The notes under the pieces: generated by a model
Told to the model about the DNA's origin: nothing
What the model saw: only the letters and a program-made list of their open reading frames with translations
The model's database searches: none
Program-made: the position numbers and the translations under genes
Source of the DNA: an uncultured Chloroflexota bacterium
GTDB lineage: Bacteria > Chloroflexota > Dehalococcoidia > UBA3495
DNA length: 11,988 nucleotides
Assembly: GCA_913052545.1 (NCBI GenBank)
Contig: CAJXEF010000055.1
Span: 1 to 11,988 of the forward strand
Direction: 5' to 3'
Shown: piece by piece, positions 1-7,576 of the stretch
Layout of the letters: each line of letters starts with the position of its first letter
Position numbering within the stretch: position 1 is the first letter of the stretch

Positions 1-10
1 TAGAGGGAGC

Positions 11-45
11 TTGCTCAAGTAGTCAATGCGGGACTAATTGAGCAA
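11..45. repeat. Strong inverted repeat / hairpin upstream of guaB3
   Basis: Arms TTGCTCAAGTAGTC (11-24) and GACTAATTGAGCAA (32-45) pair at 13 of 14 positions, with one G/A mismatch at 19/37, around a 7-nt loop AATGCGG. No T-run follows, so it does not look like an intrinsic terminator in the plus direction. All three plus frames and all three minus frames meet a stop within the first ~45 bases, so it lies in non-coding DNA. It could be a large operator, an RNA hairpin at the end of an upstream transcript, or an extragenic palindromic repeat. Its role is unknown. Confidence 0.7.
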
Positions 46-97
46 CATAACATAAGTCGCAAATATAGAAATATGAGTCATGGTTGCTTTTTAGGTT

Positions 98-127
98 TTG
101 ACCTGCTAGAGTCCGTTGCTAAATAAT
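98..127 (+). promoter_or_regulatory. Putative promoter of guaB3
   Basis: TTGACC (98-103) and AATAAT (122-127) each match the sigma-70 -35/-10 consensus at five of six positions, with an 18-nt spacer. Transcription would begin near 134, giving a leader of about 20 nt. That leader contains the ribosome-binding site GAGGTG (142-147) ahead of the guaB3 ATG. This is pattern matching only. Confidence 0.45.
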
Positions 128-154
128 CTAGAAATTGGTGTGAGGTGATAAGCG

Positions 155-1291
155 ATGGGAAGGCGCCTTTTTAAAGAACTTGAGCGATCCTACGGATTTG
201 ACGATGTCGCTATTGTGCCTGGAGAAGTGACTATCAATCCAGATATGACCTCAACCAAAATGACTATTGGCGACCAGACTTTTGATATACCCCTTATGGC
301 GTCTGCTATGGATGGGGCAGTTTCTCCAAGTTTTGCTACATTGATGCATGAGATGGGTGGCTTGGGAGTGTTAAATGCAGAAGGTCTTTATACTAGATAT
401 GAAGACCCTTATTCTGTCCTGGAAGAAATAACCTCTATGCCACAATCGGAAGTGACAGAACACATCCAACAAGTTTATAGAGAACCAATTAAGGAAGATT
501 TGATAGGGAAGAGGGTGTCGGAAATCAAACAGGCCGGAGGTGTTTGTGCGGTTTCGTTTACTCCTCAGAATACTAAGCGGATGAGTCCCGCAGCAGTTGA
601 GGCTGGTGCGGATTTGGTCTTTGTTCAATCTACGGTTACTACAGCAAGACACATGTCGAAGAGTTATCAAGGTCTAATTTTCTCAGATCTTATAAAAAGC
701 CTTCAAATCCCGGTGGTAGTGGGTAATTGTGTTAGTTATAACGTAGCTATGGAGCTGATGGAGCAAGGTATTGAAGGTTTGTTGGTTGGAGTAGGCCCAG
801 GTGCAGCTTGTACAACTAGGGAAGTGACAGGAGTAGGTGTTCCACAAGTAACTGCTACTATGGAATGCGCTGCTGCTAGGGAGGATTACTTTCAGCAAAC
901 AGGACGCTACGTAAACATTATTACTGATGGTGGAATACGGACGGGAGGGGATCTTTGCAAATCCATAGTCAGTGGGGCTGATGGTGTGATGATTGGAACG
1001 CCGATAGCTCAGTCTACGGAGGCGCCAGGACGAGGATACAACTGGGGTATGGCCAACGCTCATCCTGAATTGCCTAGAGGTACCAGAATAACTGTTGGTA
1101 CTAAAGGAACTTTACAACAGATTCTGTTTGGACCTTCGTCTGTTACCAATGGCACCCAAAATTTAATCGGTGCTTTGAAGGTCAGTATGGGTATGTGCGG
1201 TGCTTACACCATTCAAGATTTCCATAAAGCGGAAATGGTGATAGCTCCTGCAATCAAAACTGAAGGTAAATTCTTTCAGATTGCCGATTAG
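155..1291 (+). CDS. guaB3: GuaB3-family IMP dehydrogenase-related protein
   Basis: A cytosolic TIM-barrel protein of the IMP dehydrogenase/GMP reductase family, expected to act in guanine nucleotide synthesis (IMP to XMP with NAD). At 378 residues it is far shorter than canonical GuaB (~490) and has no CBS pair: the barrel runs straight through from an ELERSYGFDDVAIVP-type N-terminus. The catalytic loop GPGAACTTREVTGVGVPQ places the nucleophile at Cys219. The phosphate-binding TDGGIRTGGD lies at 257-266. The C-terminal block APGRGYNWGM (290-299) with LPRGTRITVGTKGTL (306-320) is typical of the GuaB3 subfamily known from actinobacteria and cyanobacteria, not of GMP reductase. The ATG at 155 is fixed by an in-frame stop at 149-151 and by GAGGTG at 142-147. 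It is monocistronic here and convergent with the desulfurase gene. The family is certain. The exact activity is less so, because many genomes carry guaB3 beside a full-length guaB. Confidence 0.9.
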   Translation: MGRRLFKELERSYGFDDVAIVPGEVTINPDMTSTKMTIGDQTFDIPLMASAMDGAVSPSFATLMHEMGGLGVLNAEGLYTRYEDPYSVLEEITSMPQSEVTEHIQQVYREPIKEDLIGKRVSEIKQAGGVCAVSFTPQNTKRMSPAAVEAGADLVFVQSTVTTARHMSKSYQGLIFSDLIKSLQIPVVVGNCVSYNVAMELMEQGIEGLLVGVGPGAACTTREVTGVGVPQVTATMECAAAREDYFQQTGRYVNIITDGGIRTGGDLCKSIVSGADGVMIGTPIAQSTEAPGRGYNWGMANAHPELPRGTRITVGTKGTLQQILFGPSSVTNGTQNLIGALKVSMGMCGAYTIQDFHKAEMVIAPAIKTEGKFFQIAD

Positions 1292-1325
1292 ATATACCCG
1301 TGGTCTGCTATGATTTGTCTCTGCG

Positions 1326-1377
1326 AGTGAAGTTTATTTTTTAATAAATTTCGATTTTCTAATACACCTATTTCACT
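1326..1377. terminator. Possible bidirectional terminator between convergent genes
   Basis: The 105-nt gap between the convergent guaB3 and cysteine desulfurase genes holds nested dyads. An outer AGTGAA (1326-1331) pairs with TTCACT (1372-1377). An inner TTTATT-TTTT-AATAAA (1333-1348) is flanked by further weak pairs. The stems are AT-rich and the T-tracts are in the loop, so this is a weak candidate for a terminator shared by both genes. Confidence 0.25.
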
Positions 1378-1396
1378 TTGTATTCGTTAAACCGTG

Positions 1397-2548
1397 CTAT
1401 CCAGTCTGCGACTTAGTTGTGTATCCGCTGGTCACTACTTTTGTTATTTCAGAAATCGCAATATCTATTTCTTCGCCTGTAGTAAATCTGCCAGTCGATA
1501 TCCGAAGAGTCCCCATAGCGTAATCTAGTGGGATTGCCATTGCTTGGAGCACCGATGAAATTTCAATACGGTCGCTGTGACAGGCTGCGCCTGCTGATAT
1601 CGCAATACGGTTTAGTCTAGATAAAAGGTTGTCTGCCTCTAAACCTTGGAAACTAACACTTAAAGTATTAGGCAATCGTTGAGAAGGATGTCCGTTGAAT
1701 AAAGCAGTAGGTATGTTTAGGCGCAATCCTGTTTGAAGGGAATTTCTCATGCTAGCCATATGACGGGAATATTCATCTAGATTATCCTTTATCATCTCGC
1801 AAGCTTTGCCTAATCCGGTTATGTGAATGACGTTTTCAGTACCGGCCCGCCACCCCATTTCATGGCCCGCTCCGTGCATCAATTTTGACAGTGATGTCCC
1901 CTTTTTCACAAATAAAGCGCCGATACCTTTGGGTGCGTATAGTTTGTGTCCTGCCAGAGATAGTAAATCCACTCCAAGATCTTGAACATCTACTGATATT
2001 TTGCCAGCGGATTGAGCTGCATCCGTGTGTACTAAAACGTTTCTGGAGTGGGCTATTTCAGTTATTTTACGGATAGGCTGTACAGTACCGACCTCGTTAT
2101 TAGCGTGCATTATAGTGATTAATATGGTGTCAGGAGTGATGGCGGTTTCCAGCTCAACCGTGTCTATGCTTCCTAGTTTATCGACTGTAAGATAGGTAAT
2201 ACGGTATCCCTGAGTTTCTAGCCATTTGCAAACTTCTGCTACGGCGGGATGCTCTACAGAAGAGGTAATGATATGATTGCCTTTGTGTCTGTAAGTACTG
2301 GCTATTCCTTTGATAGCGTGGTTGTTGGATTCTGTGCCCCCACTAGTAAAAATTACTTCTTCGGGATCACAGTTCAGCATGTCAGACACTTGCTTTCGAG
2401 CGTTGTTAACAGCCTGTGAAGCGAATGTACCGTACGCGTGGGTACTTGATGGATTTCCATAATGATGAATTATGAAAGGTAAAATAGTTTCAGCAATTTC
2501 AGGATCAATGGGTGTTGTGGCGTTATAATCTAAGTAAATTGGATCCAT
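1397..2548 (-). CDS. Cysteine desulfurase, NifS/IscS type
   Basis: PLP-dependent aminotransferase class V enzyme that takes sulfur from L-cysteine, leaving alanine and a cysteine persulfide for Fe-S cluster assembly or tRNA thiolation. The 383-residue length is normal for group I enzymes. Visible motifs, in order: YLDYNATTP (5-13), YGNPSSTHAYG (30-40), the cofactor-stacking His100 in SSVEHPAV, Asp176 in HTDAAQSAGK, the PLP lysine Lys202 in LAGHKLYAPKG, RAGTENV (234-240), and the active-site loop SAGAACHSD with the persulfide Cys323. ATG at 2548 is preceded by a good Shine-Dalgarno (AGGAGA on the minus strand). No scaffold (IscU/NifU), mnmA or iscR gene lies beside it, so which sulfur pathway it feeds cannot be told; iscS or nifS would both be guesses. 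It is divergent from the aminopeptidase gene across 107 nt. Confidence 0.93.
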   Translation of the reverse strand: MDPIYLDYNATTPIDPEIAETILPFIIHHYGNPSSTHAYGTFASQAVNNARKQVSDMLNCDPEEVIFTSGGTESNNHAIKGIASTYRHKGNHIITSSVEHPAVAEVCKWLETQGYRITYLTVDKLGSIDTVELETAITPDTILITIMHANNEVGTVQPIRKITEIAHSRNVLVHTDAAQSAGKISVDVQDLGVDLLSLAGHKLYAPKGIGALFVKKGTSLSKLMHGAGHEMGWRAGTENVIHITGLGKACEMIKDNLDEYSRHMASMRNSLQTGLRLNIPTALFNGHPSQRLPNTLSVSFQGLEADNLLSRLNRIAISAGAACHSDRIEISSVLQAMAIPLDYAMGTLRISTGRFTTGEEIDIAISEITKVVTSGYTTKSQTG

Positions 2549-2580
2549 TAGGTTTCTCCTGAATGTATCTTTATGACTAT

Positions 2581-2588
2581 ATTATAAT
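2581..2588. promoter_or_regulatory. Palindromic -10 element, possible bidirectional promoter
   Basis: ATTATAAT is its own reverse complement and contains TATAAT on both strands: 2583-2588 for the peptidase, 2586-2581 for the desulfurase. Expected start points would give leaders of about 60 nt (plus) and 25 nt (minus). No good -35 hexamer is visible on either side. Confidence 0.4.
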
Positions 2589-2655
2589 GTAGATTGGAAT
2601 TCAGTCGTTTGGGATTGATACTAGAGGTTCATTAAAAGTAATAATAGGAGGCAAT

Positions 2656-3996
2656 ATGCCTGATCATAGTGCTGTTCTTACTTCCGAGCAGGTTGCTGAG
2701 TTTGGAGACAAAGCCAGTCGAAATTCCTCTTTGCAGCTGATGCAGAATATTGTTACTCAACGTGATGTCAACGAAGTTGCCCTGAATCATAAAATTATCT
2801 CTGATGCCACTCACAACTTTTCCAATGTGTTAGACGATTGGTCGGTTACTAACCAGGCCAGATCCGGCAGGTGCTGGATGTTTGCCGGTCTTAATTTATT
2901 TCGATCGGAAGCTCGCAATATTTTGAATTTGAAGGAATTTGAATATAGTCAAAACTACGTTATGTTTTGGGATAAATTGGAAAGATGCAACTTCCTTTTG
3001 GAAGCGATAATCGAAACCGCAGATCGGCCTCTGGACGATCGGACGGTAGCTTTTCTATTGCAAAGCTCTATCAATGATGGGGGCCAATGGGATATGTTTG
3101 TGAGTCTGATAGCTAAGCATGGGGTGGTTCCAAAGGAAGTAATGCCAGAAACGGAGAGTTCAAGCAATTCTGCTCGCATGAACTTCATCATCAATTATCA
3201 AGTTAGACAAGGAGCGATGGCAATCAGGGATTGTTATGCGAGTGAACAGGGTTTAGAGGGTATGCGGTCGGCTAAGAATACTGCGCTGAATTCTATCTAC
3301 CAGATCTTGTGTATACATTTAGGTACTCCTCCACAAGAATTTAATTGGCAATGGACTGATAAGGACAATGAGTTTCATAGGGATGGAAACATGACTCCTA
3401 GTCAATTTGCCGAAAAGTACATTGTTACTCCAATGGAAGAATTTGTTTGCATCGTTCATGATCCAAGGGGAACTAGCCCAGTAGGTAAAACTTTCACGAT
3501 AGAATATTTAGGAAATGTCGTCGGAGGAACACCTATCAAATATCTGAATGTAGATATACAGCTAATGAAGGATCTAACTTTAAAAATGTTGCAAGATGGT
3601 AAGCCTGTTTGGATGGGATGTGATACAGGTAAGCAAATGCATAGGGACAAGGGAATTTGGGATGCTGATTTGTTTGATTACCCCGGTGTTTATGGTACTA
3701 ACTTTGATATGGACAAATCTGCCAGGTTAGAATATCACCAAACTAGGATGACCCATGCGATGCTTTTTACAGGGGTCGATGTCGTGGATGGAGAACCAAA
3801 GCGTTGGCGAGTGGAGAATAGCTGGGACAATAAGGTTGGAGATAAAGGGTTTTTCATGATGAACGATTCATGGTTTGCCGAGTATATGTTTGAAATAGCT
3901 GTCCCCAAGAGTTACCTACCAGATGATCTTCTAAAGGCTTTGGATTCTGAGCCAATTGTATTGCCTCCCTGGGACCCCATGGGATCATTAGCATAA
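2656..3996 (+). CDS. pepC: Aminopeptidase C / bleomycin hydrolase (peptidase family C1B)
   Basis: Cytosolic papain-like cysteine aminopeptidase that usually forms a hexameric barrel and trims peptides from their N-terminus. At 446 residues it is full length for the family. The oxyanion Gln67 and nucleophile Cys73 lie in NQARSGRCWMFAGLN (66-80). The catalytic His367 is in MTHAMLFTGVD (365-375) and Asn388 in VENSWDNKVGDKGFF (386-400). The chain ends in PPWDPMGSLA, the conserved C-terminal arm that in this family reaches into the active site and enforces aminopeptidase action. The start at 2656 has a strong AGGAGG (2646-2651) four bases upstream. There is no signal peptide. The 5'-3' exonuclease gene follows after 21 nt and is probably cotranscribed, although no functional link is obvious. 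Confidence 0.93.
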   Translation: MPDHSAVLTSEQVAEFGDKASRNSSLQLMQNIVTQRDVNEVALNHKIISDATHNFSNVLDDWSVTNQARSGRCWMFAGLNLFRSEARNILNLKEFEYSQNYVMFWDKLERCNFLLEAIIETADRPLDDRTVAFLLQSSINDGGQWDMFVSLIAKHGVVPKEVMPETESSSNSARMNFIINYQVRQGAMAIRDCYASEQGLEGMRSAKNTALNSIYQILCIHLGTPPQEFNWQWTDKDNEFHRDGNMTPSQFAEKYIVTPMEEFVCIVHDPRGTSPVGKTFTIEYLGNVVGGTPIKYLNVDIQLMKDLTLKMLQDGKPVWMGCDTGKQMHRDKGIWDADLFDYPGVYGTNFDMDKSARLEYHQTRMTHAMLFTGVDVVDGEPKRWRVENSWDNKVGDKGFFMMNDSWFAEYMFEIAVPKSYLPDDLLKALDSEPIVLPPWDPMGSLA

Positions 3997-4017
3997 TTCT
4001 GAAATTGGTATGTTGAC

Positions 4018-4881
4018 TTGAAAATTCATCTTGTAGATGGCACGTATGAGCTGTTTCGGGCTTATTACGCACAACCTAAAAGGGATGCACCAAATGGTCA
4101 GGAAGTAGGTGCTATCCTAGGTTTGATGAGGACGTTGATAGTCTTGCTGAGGCAGCCAGATGTCTCCCATGTTGCATGTGCTTTTGACAGTAATATCGAA
4201 TCTTTTCGTAATACATTATTTCCAGGATATAAAACAGGGGATGGGACGCCAGAGGACTTGAGAAGTCAATTCGAACTGGCAGAAATAATTACTTCTGCTC
4301 TGGGAATAGTTGTATGGCCGATGACGGAATTCGAGGCAGATGACGCTTTAGCAAGTGCAGTTGCAAAATGGTCAAACAATTCGCAAATCGAGCAAATAGT
4401 TATATGTTCGCCAGATAAAGATCTAGCTCAAATGGTTAAAGGACAGTATGTCGTGTGTTGGGATCGTCGCCGGGAACTGATATTAGATGAGGTAGGTGTT
4501 GAAAAGAAATTTGGAGTCTTGCCAGTATCTATACCGGATTACCTGGCACTAGTTGGAGACGCCGCAGATGGTATTCCCGGTATCCCCAAATGGGGCGCAA
4601 AGAGTTCGGGAATGATTCTTAATAGATACCAACATTTGGAAAACATACCTGGTGATGCTTCTTTATGGGATGTAAATGTGAGGAGTGCTAGTGTATTGTC
4701 CGGTAATTTATTAGAGTTCAGAGAGCAAGCGTTTTTGTATAGGGAACTAGCTACTCTTCGCTTAGATGTTCCCATAGAACATTCACTGGAGCAGATGACT
4801 TGGAGGGGATTTCTCATAGATGAATTAACCAGTGCTTGTGACGAGTTTGGGTTCCGCATTCCAGATGCGTTAGCTAAATAG
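4018..4881 (+). CDS. Stand-alone 5'-3' exonuclease (Pol I N-terminal domain type)
   Basis: A 287-residue FEN-like nuclease matching the N-terminal domain of DNA polymerase I without any polymerase part. It likely removes RNA primers or flaps and acts in repair. Acidic metal ligands are visible at Asp7 (HLVDGTYELFR), Asp57 (CAFDSN), Glu106/Asp108/Asp109 (EFEADDALA), Asp133/Asp135 (CSPDKDLAQ) and Asp181/Asp184 (LVGDAADGIPGIP). The last of these opens the helix-three-turn-helix DNA-binding segment (~178-205). The start is TTG at 4018. The only in-frame sequence upstream is five codons after a TGA at 4000-4002, and the MKIHLVDGTYELFR beginning fits the family. No clear Shine-Dalgarno is present, so translation may depend on coupling to the peptidase gene ending 21 nt before. 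It converges on the CoA-transferase gene with a 42-nt gap that holds only a weak AGGC/GCCT dyad (4908-4922). Confidence 0.87.
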   Translation: MKIHLVDGTYELFRAYYAQPKRDAPNGQEVGAILGLMRTLIVLLRQPDVSHVACAFDSNIESFRNTLFPGYKTGDGTPEDLRSQFELAEIITSALGIVVWPMTEFEADDALASAVAKWSNNSQIEQIVICSPDKDLAQMVKGQYVVCWDRRRELILDEVGVEKKFGVLPVSIPDYLALVGDAADGIPGIPKWGAKSSGMILNRYQHLENIPGDASLWDVNVRSASVLSGNLLEFREQAFLYRELATLRLDVPIEHSLEQMTWRGFLIDELTSACDEFGFRIPDALAK

Positions 4882-4923
4882 TGATTTGGTTTTAATAACG
4901 AGTTTGTAGGCCAGAGGAGCCTG

Positions 4924-6156
4924 TTAAAGTGCTCCTTCGGATGTTAGTTCTTGTATCTCTTCTAGGGTGAGCCCAGCTAATGTCGTAAGGATCTCATGAT
5001 TATTTTCTCCGAGACGGGGAGGGTTTGTGGCAGGAAAGTCTTCACATGATGTTAGCTTGATAGGAGTTTTAATCGATTTAAACTGGCCACCTATGGTGTC
5101 TTCTGTGGTCACAAACATATTCCGCGCTTGCAAATGTTGACAATTATCCAAGTCGGAAATGGTTTGAGCAACTCCCATTGAAAACCCGATTTCTGTAAGT
5201 TTATCAACTACTTCCCAGCTGGGATGGTTTTTTGACCAGCCTTCGATGGCTGGGATCATATGGTTAAAATAAAACTCACCATCTCCCCCTTTCCCAAGGT
5301 ATCTAGGGTCCGCCAAAAGGTCTTCGCGCTCTGCTAATGACCATAATTTACGCCATCGCTCCTCGAGCCGGACTCCGGCCATAACTACATATCCGTCTTT
5401 GGCTTTGAAGGTTAATCCTGCACTTGCCATGCGATCCCAACTACGGCCTGGATTTTGTCCATCTACCTGATAAGAATTCATGTTGCTGATGGTATGGGTC
5501 ACCATACATTCGTACATCGCCATGTCAACATGTTGGCCTATGCCGGTTTGCCTACGAGTTTCTAAAGCTAGGACAATTCCTAGAGCTGTCCATAGTCCCG
5601 GTATTGAATCTCCTATGTTGTCGCCAACACTTTGGGGAGCTCCCTCTGGATCGCCTGTGAGTTCCATCCAGCCGGACATGCCTTGGATACTTAGGTTGTT
5701 GGCAGGCCATTTGGAATAAGGACCACGTAGCTGTTCACTGTCTCCGTAACCCGTGATGGTGGCGTAAACCAATTTTGGATTTATAGTTTTAAGGTGTTCA
5801 TAACCTAATCCTAACCTGTTAAATGCCCCCGGACCCCAGTTATCTAAAAGTACATCAGATGACTCAACTAATTTCTCAAAAGCGTTTTTGCATTTGGGAT
5901 TCCGGAGATCTAATGTCACGCTCTTTTTGTTACGATTGATGCCTAAATACCGTGAACTAACCTGTTCACCATCAGGGCTTGTAATAAATGGACCTCTCTC
6001 TCTTGCCAAATCACCAGTTCTTGGCCTTTCTATTTTGATTACCTCCGCTCCCATATCGGCTAATATCAGGGAACAAAATGGTCCTGCAACGATGTGAGTG
6101 GCATCAAGTATTCGGATACCTTTTAAAGGAAGTGGTAGTCTATTGGGTTCTGGCAT
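4924..6156 (-). CDS. CaiB/BaiF-family (class III) CoA-transferase
   Basis: Transfers CoA between carboxylates (formyl-CoA:oxalate, succinyl-CoA:carboxylate and carnitine-CoA types), working as an interlaced dimer in the cytosol. The 410-residue length is usual. Family marks, in order: LKGIRILDATHIVAGPFCS (11-29), LADMGAEVIKIERPRTGD (32-49), NRNKKSVTLDL (74-84), LLDNWGPGAFNRLGLGY (103-119), and the segment VGDNIGDSIPGLW (177-189). In that segment Asp183 aligns with the catalytic aspartate that forms the acyl anhydride. GQHVDMAMYE lies at 207-216, and the C-terminal PRLGENNHEIL at 380-390. ATG at 6156 has a strong GAGGAG upstream on the minus strand. Substrate cannot be predicted from sequence alone. 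It lies 146 nt downstream of the UMF1-type carrier on the same strand, so it may share that transcript or be expressed from the spacer, which has notable secondary structure. Confidence 0.9.
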   Translation of the reverse strand: MPEPNRLPLPLKGIRILDATHIVAGPFCSLILADMGAEVIKIERPRTGDLARERGPFITSPDGEQVSSRYLGINRNKKSVTLDLRNPKCKNAFEKLVESSDVLLDNWGPGAFNRLGLGYEHLKTINPKLVYATITGYGDSEQLRGPYSKWPANNLSIQGMSGWMELTGDPEGAPQSVGDNIGDSIPGLWTALGIVLALETRRQTGIGQHVDMAMYECMVTHTISNMNSYQVDGQNPGRSWDRMASAGLTFKAKDGYVVMAGVRLEERWRKLWSLAEREDLLADPRYLGKGGDGEFYFNHMIPAIEGWSKNHPSWEVVDKLTEIGFSMGVAQTISDLDNCQHLQARNMFVTTEDTIGGQFKSIKTPIKLTSCEDFPATNPPRLGENNHEILTTLAGLTLEEIQELTSEGAL

Positions 6157-6203
6157 TTTCTCTCCTCTCGATGTTAGTGGAGTATTCGCGTGATTTTGCG
6201 GGC

Positions 6204-6264
6204 ATGTCTCAGCGGTACCGAGGCATCCTATTATCTGTTTAAGCCCTGTTCGAACCTATAGGAT
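6204..6264 (-). promoter_or_regulatory. Potential structured leader of the CoA-transferase gene
   Basis: Read on the minus strand, two stem-loops abut. ATCCTAT (6264-6258) pairs perfectly with ATAGGAT (6231-6225) around a 26-nt loop. ATGCCTC (6226-6220) then pairs with GAGACAT (6210-6204), with one G-U, around a 9-nt loop. Three perfect 8-bp palindromes lie in the same 50 bases: CGGTACCG (6213-6220), GTTCGAAC (6248-6255) and CCTATAGG (6255-6262). No U-tract follows, so a terminator is unlikely. It matches no riboswitch I can name. Confidence 0.3.
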
Positions 6265-6302
6265 TATGATTTCTTTGGCGGAGTTTAGTGGTGTAGCAAT
6301 AG

Positions 6303-7574
6303 CTAGTCAATGTTATCTAGTCCGTTTGGTTGCTTGGTCGGTAGCTTTACTAATGTCAATGTTAATAACCCGAGAACCACATTAATCAACAGGGCTAATA
6401 TGGCTATCCTAAAACGCATGTTACCCAATTCTGCTAGGCTTTCTACAGTTACTCCCCAAATCAATGGGCCAATGACGGCTGCGAACTTACCTGCTAGTTG
6501 GTACAACCCAAAAAACTCTCCAATTTGACTAGGAGGGGCTAATCTGGTCAAAAGAGTCCGATCGGCTGTCCATGTTCCTCCAAGGGCGGTTCCGGTCAGG
6601 AATCCTATCACCCAAATAAATAAAGGAGAGGACGTGGCAGCCAATCCGATAAAAACTACTATCCATTGAGCCAATATGATAAATAACGTGTTTTTGGGAC
6701 CTAAGTAGTCAGTCAGCCTTCCATATAAAAAAGACCCTATTATGGCACTCGAGGCTGATGTAAGTAGCAGAACTCTTACTGTGGAATCGTTAAATCCTAT
6801 TACCTCAGTTAAATAGATTGCCATAAACACTAACAAGGTATTTATTGCATCTACATATAGAAATCTGGCAGCAATGAAACGGAATAAATTGATGTGTTGA
6901 GAATGCTGTCTGATGGTTTGATAAATTTGAACATAGCTCTCTTTTAATAAATTTACAGATAAACCTTTCCCTGAAGGGGTTTCTTTAATAAATAAATAAC
7001 ATGGTAGTGAAAATAAAAGAAATGCGACGCCAGTTGGCATAAATGTTGATACCCTACCCCAGTTGCTAGCTATAGGGGCTATCAATATAATTCCTGCGAA
7101 GCTACCAACGTACCCGAACGCAACACCTAACCCCGAAACTGTTCCTCGAATTTCAAATCGACTGATAGTAGTGAGGAGTGAGTCGTAAAAAACGTTGCCT
7201 GATTGATAAGCAAAATTAGCGATTATGAAGAGCCCCAATGTAAATCCCAGTTTATGAGGAAGTCCGAACAGAACAGTACATATAACCGTAATTAATACCG
7301 CTGACGCAAGAAACTGTAAACGTTTTCCGGTCTGATCCGACACGGCACCTAAAGCTGGACTTACAATTGCGACTAAGAGCATAGAGCTAGATAGGGTGAT
7401 GCTGAGGGTTGATTGCTTGGCCTCCATATCCTGAACAACCCATAGAGGGAAATAAAGGCTCAAAATATTCAGAGCCCAGATCGTATTGGCGAAATCATAA
7501 AAAGCCCAAGCTAAAACAGGAACAGATGTGCATAGTTTCACTTGAGGATGGGCTTTGAACCAATCAGATCTCAT
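6303..7574 (-). CDS. MFS transporter, UMF1/Atg22-like family
   Basis: Integral membrane carrier of 423 residues with about twelve hydrophobic segments. Features seen in the UMF1 (vacuole-effluxer Atg22-like) branch of the major facilitator superfamily: WAFYDFANTIWALNI (23-37) in the first helix, GAVSDQTGKR (76-85) as the helix 2-3 loop, GNVFYDSLL (126-134), a second loop GRLTDYLGPK (285-294), and a conserved block PPSQIGEFFGLYQLAGKF (347-364) followed by IGPLIWG (368-374). The substrate is unknown; bacterial members are mostly uncharacterised and may export amino acids or other small molecules. ATG at 7574 lies 2 nt beyond the methyltransferase stop and has no clear Shine-Dalgarno of its own, which points to translational coupling. 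Expression would follow the promoter upstream of the methyltransferase. Confidence 0.87.
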   Translation of the reverse strand: MRSDWFKAHPQVKLCTSVPVLAWAFYDFANTIWALNILSLYFPLWVVQDMEAKQSTLSITLSSSMLLVAIVSPALGAVSDQTGKRLQFLASAVLITVICTVLFGLPHKLGFTLGLFIIANFAYQSGNVFYDSLLTTISRFEIRGTVSGLGVAFGYVGSFAGIILIAPIASNWGRVSTFMPTGVAFLLFSLPCYLFIKETPSGKGLSVNLLKESYVQIYQTIRQHSQHINLFRFIAARFLYVDAINTLLVFMAIYLTEVIGFNDSTVRVLLLTSASSAIIGSFLYGRLTDYLGPKNTLFIILAQWIVVFIGLAATSSPLFIWVIGFLTGTALGGTWTADRTLLTRLAPPSQIGEFFGLYQLAGKFAAVIGPLIWGVTVESLAELGNMRFRIAILALLINVVLGLLTLTLVKLPTKQPNGLDNID

Positions 7575-7576
7575 AT

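Noticed and set aside
4..126. A 40-codon open stretch ending in TAA before guaB3, as a possible gene end
   Set aside because: It is bounded by an in-frame TAG at 1-3, has no start except an ATG leaving 17 codons, overlaps the strong hairpin, and matches no family I recognise.
2615..2644. TTGATA with TAATAA as a promoter for the aminopeptidase gene
   Set aside because: Transcription would begin at or inside the AGGAGG ribosome-binding site, leaving no usable leader.
6241..6262. TTCGAA-containing segment suggesting a tRNA T-arm
   Set aside because: The flanking bases do not form a T stem on either strand, and no acceptor or anticodon stem can be assembled around it.
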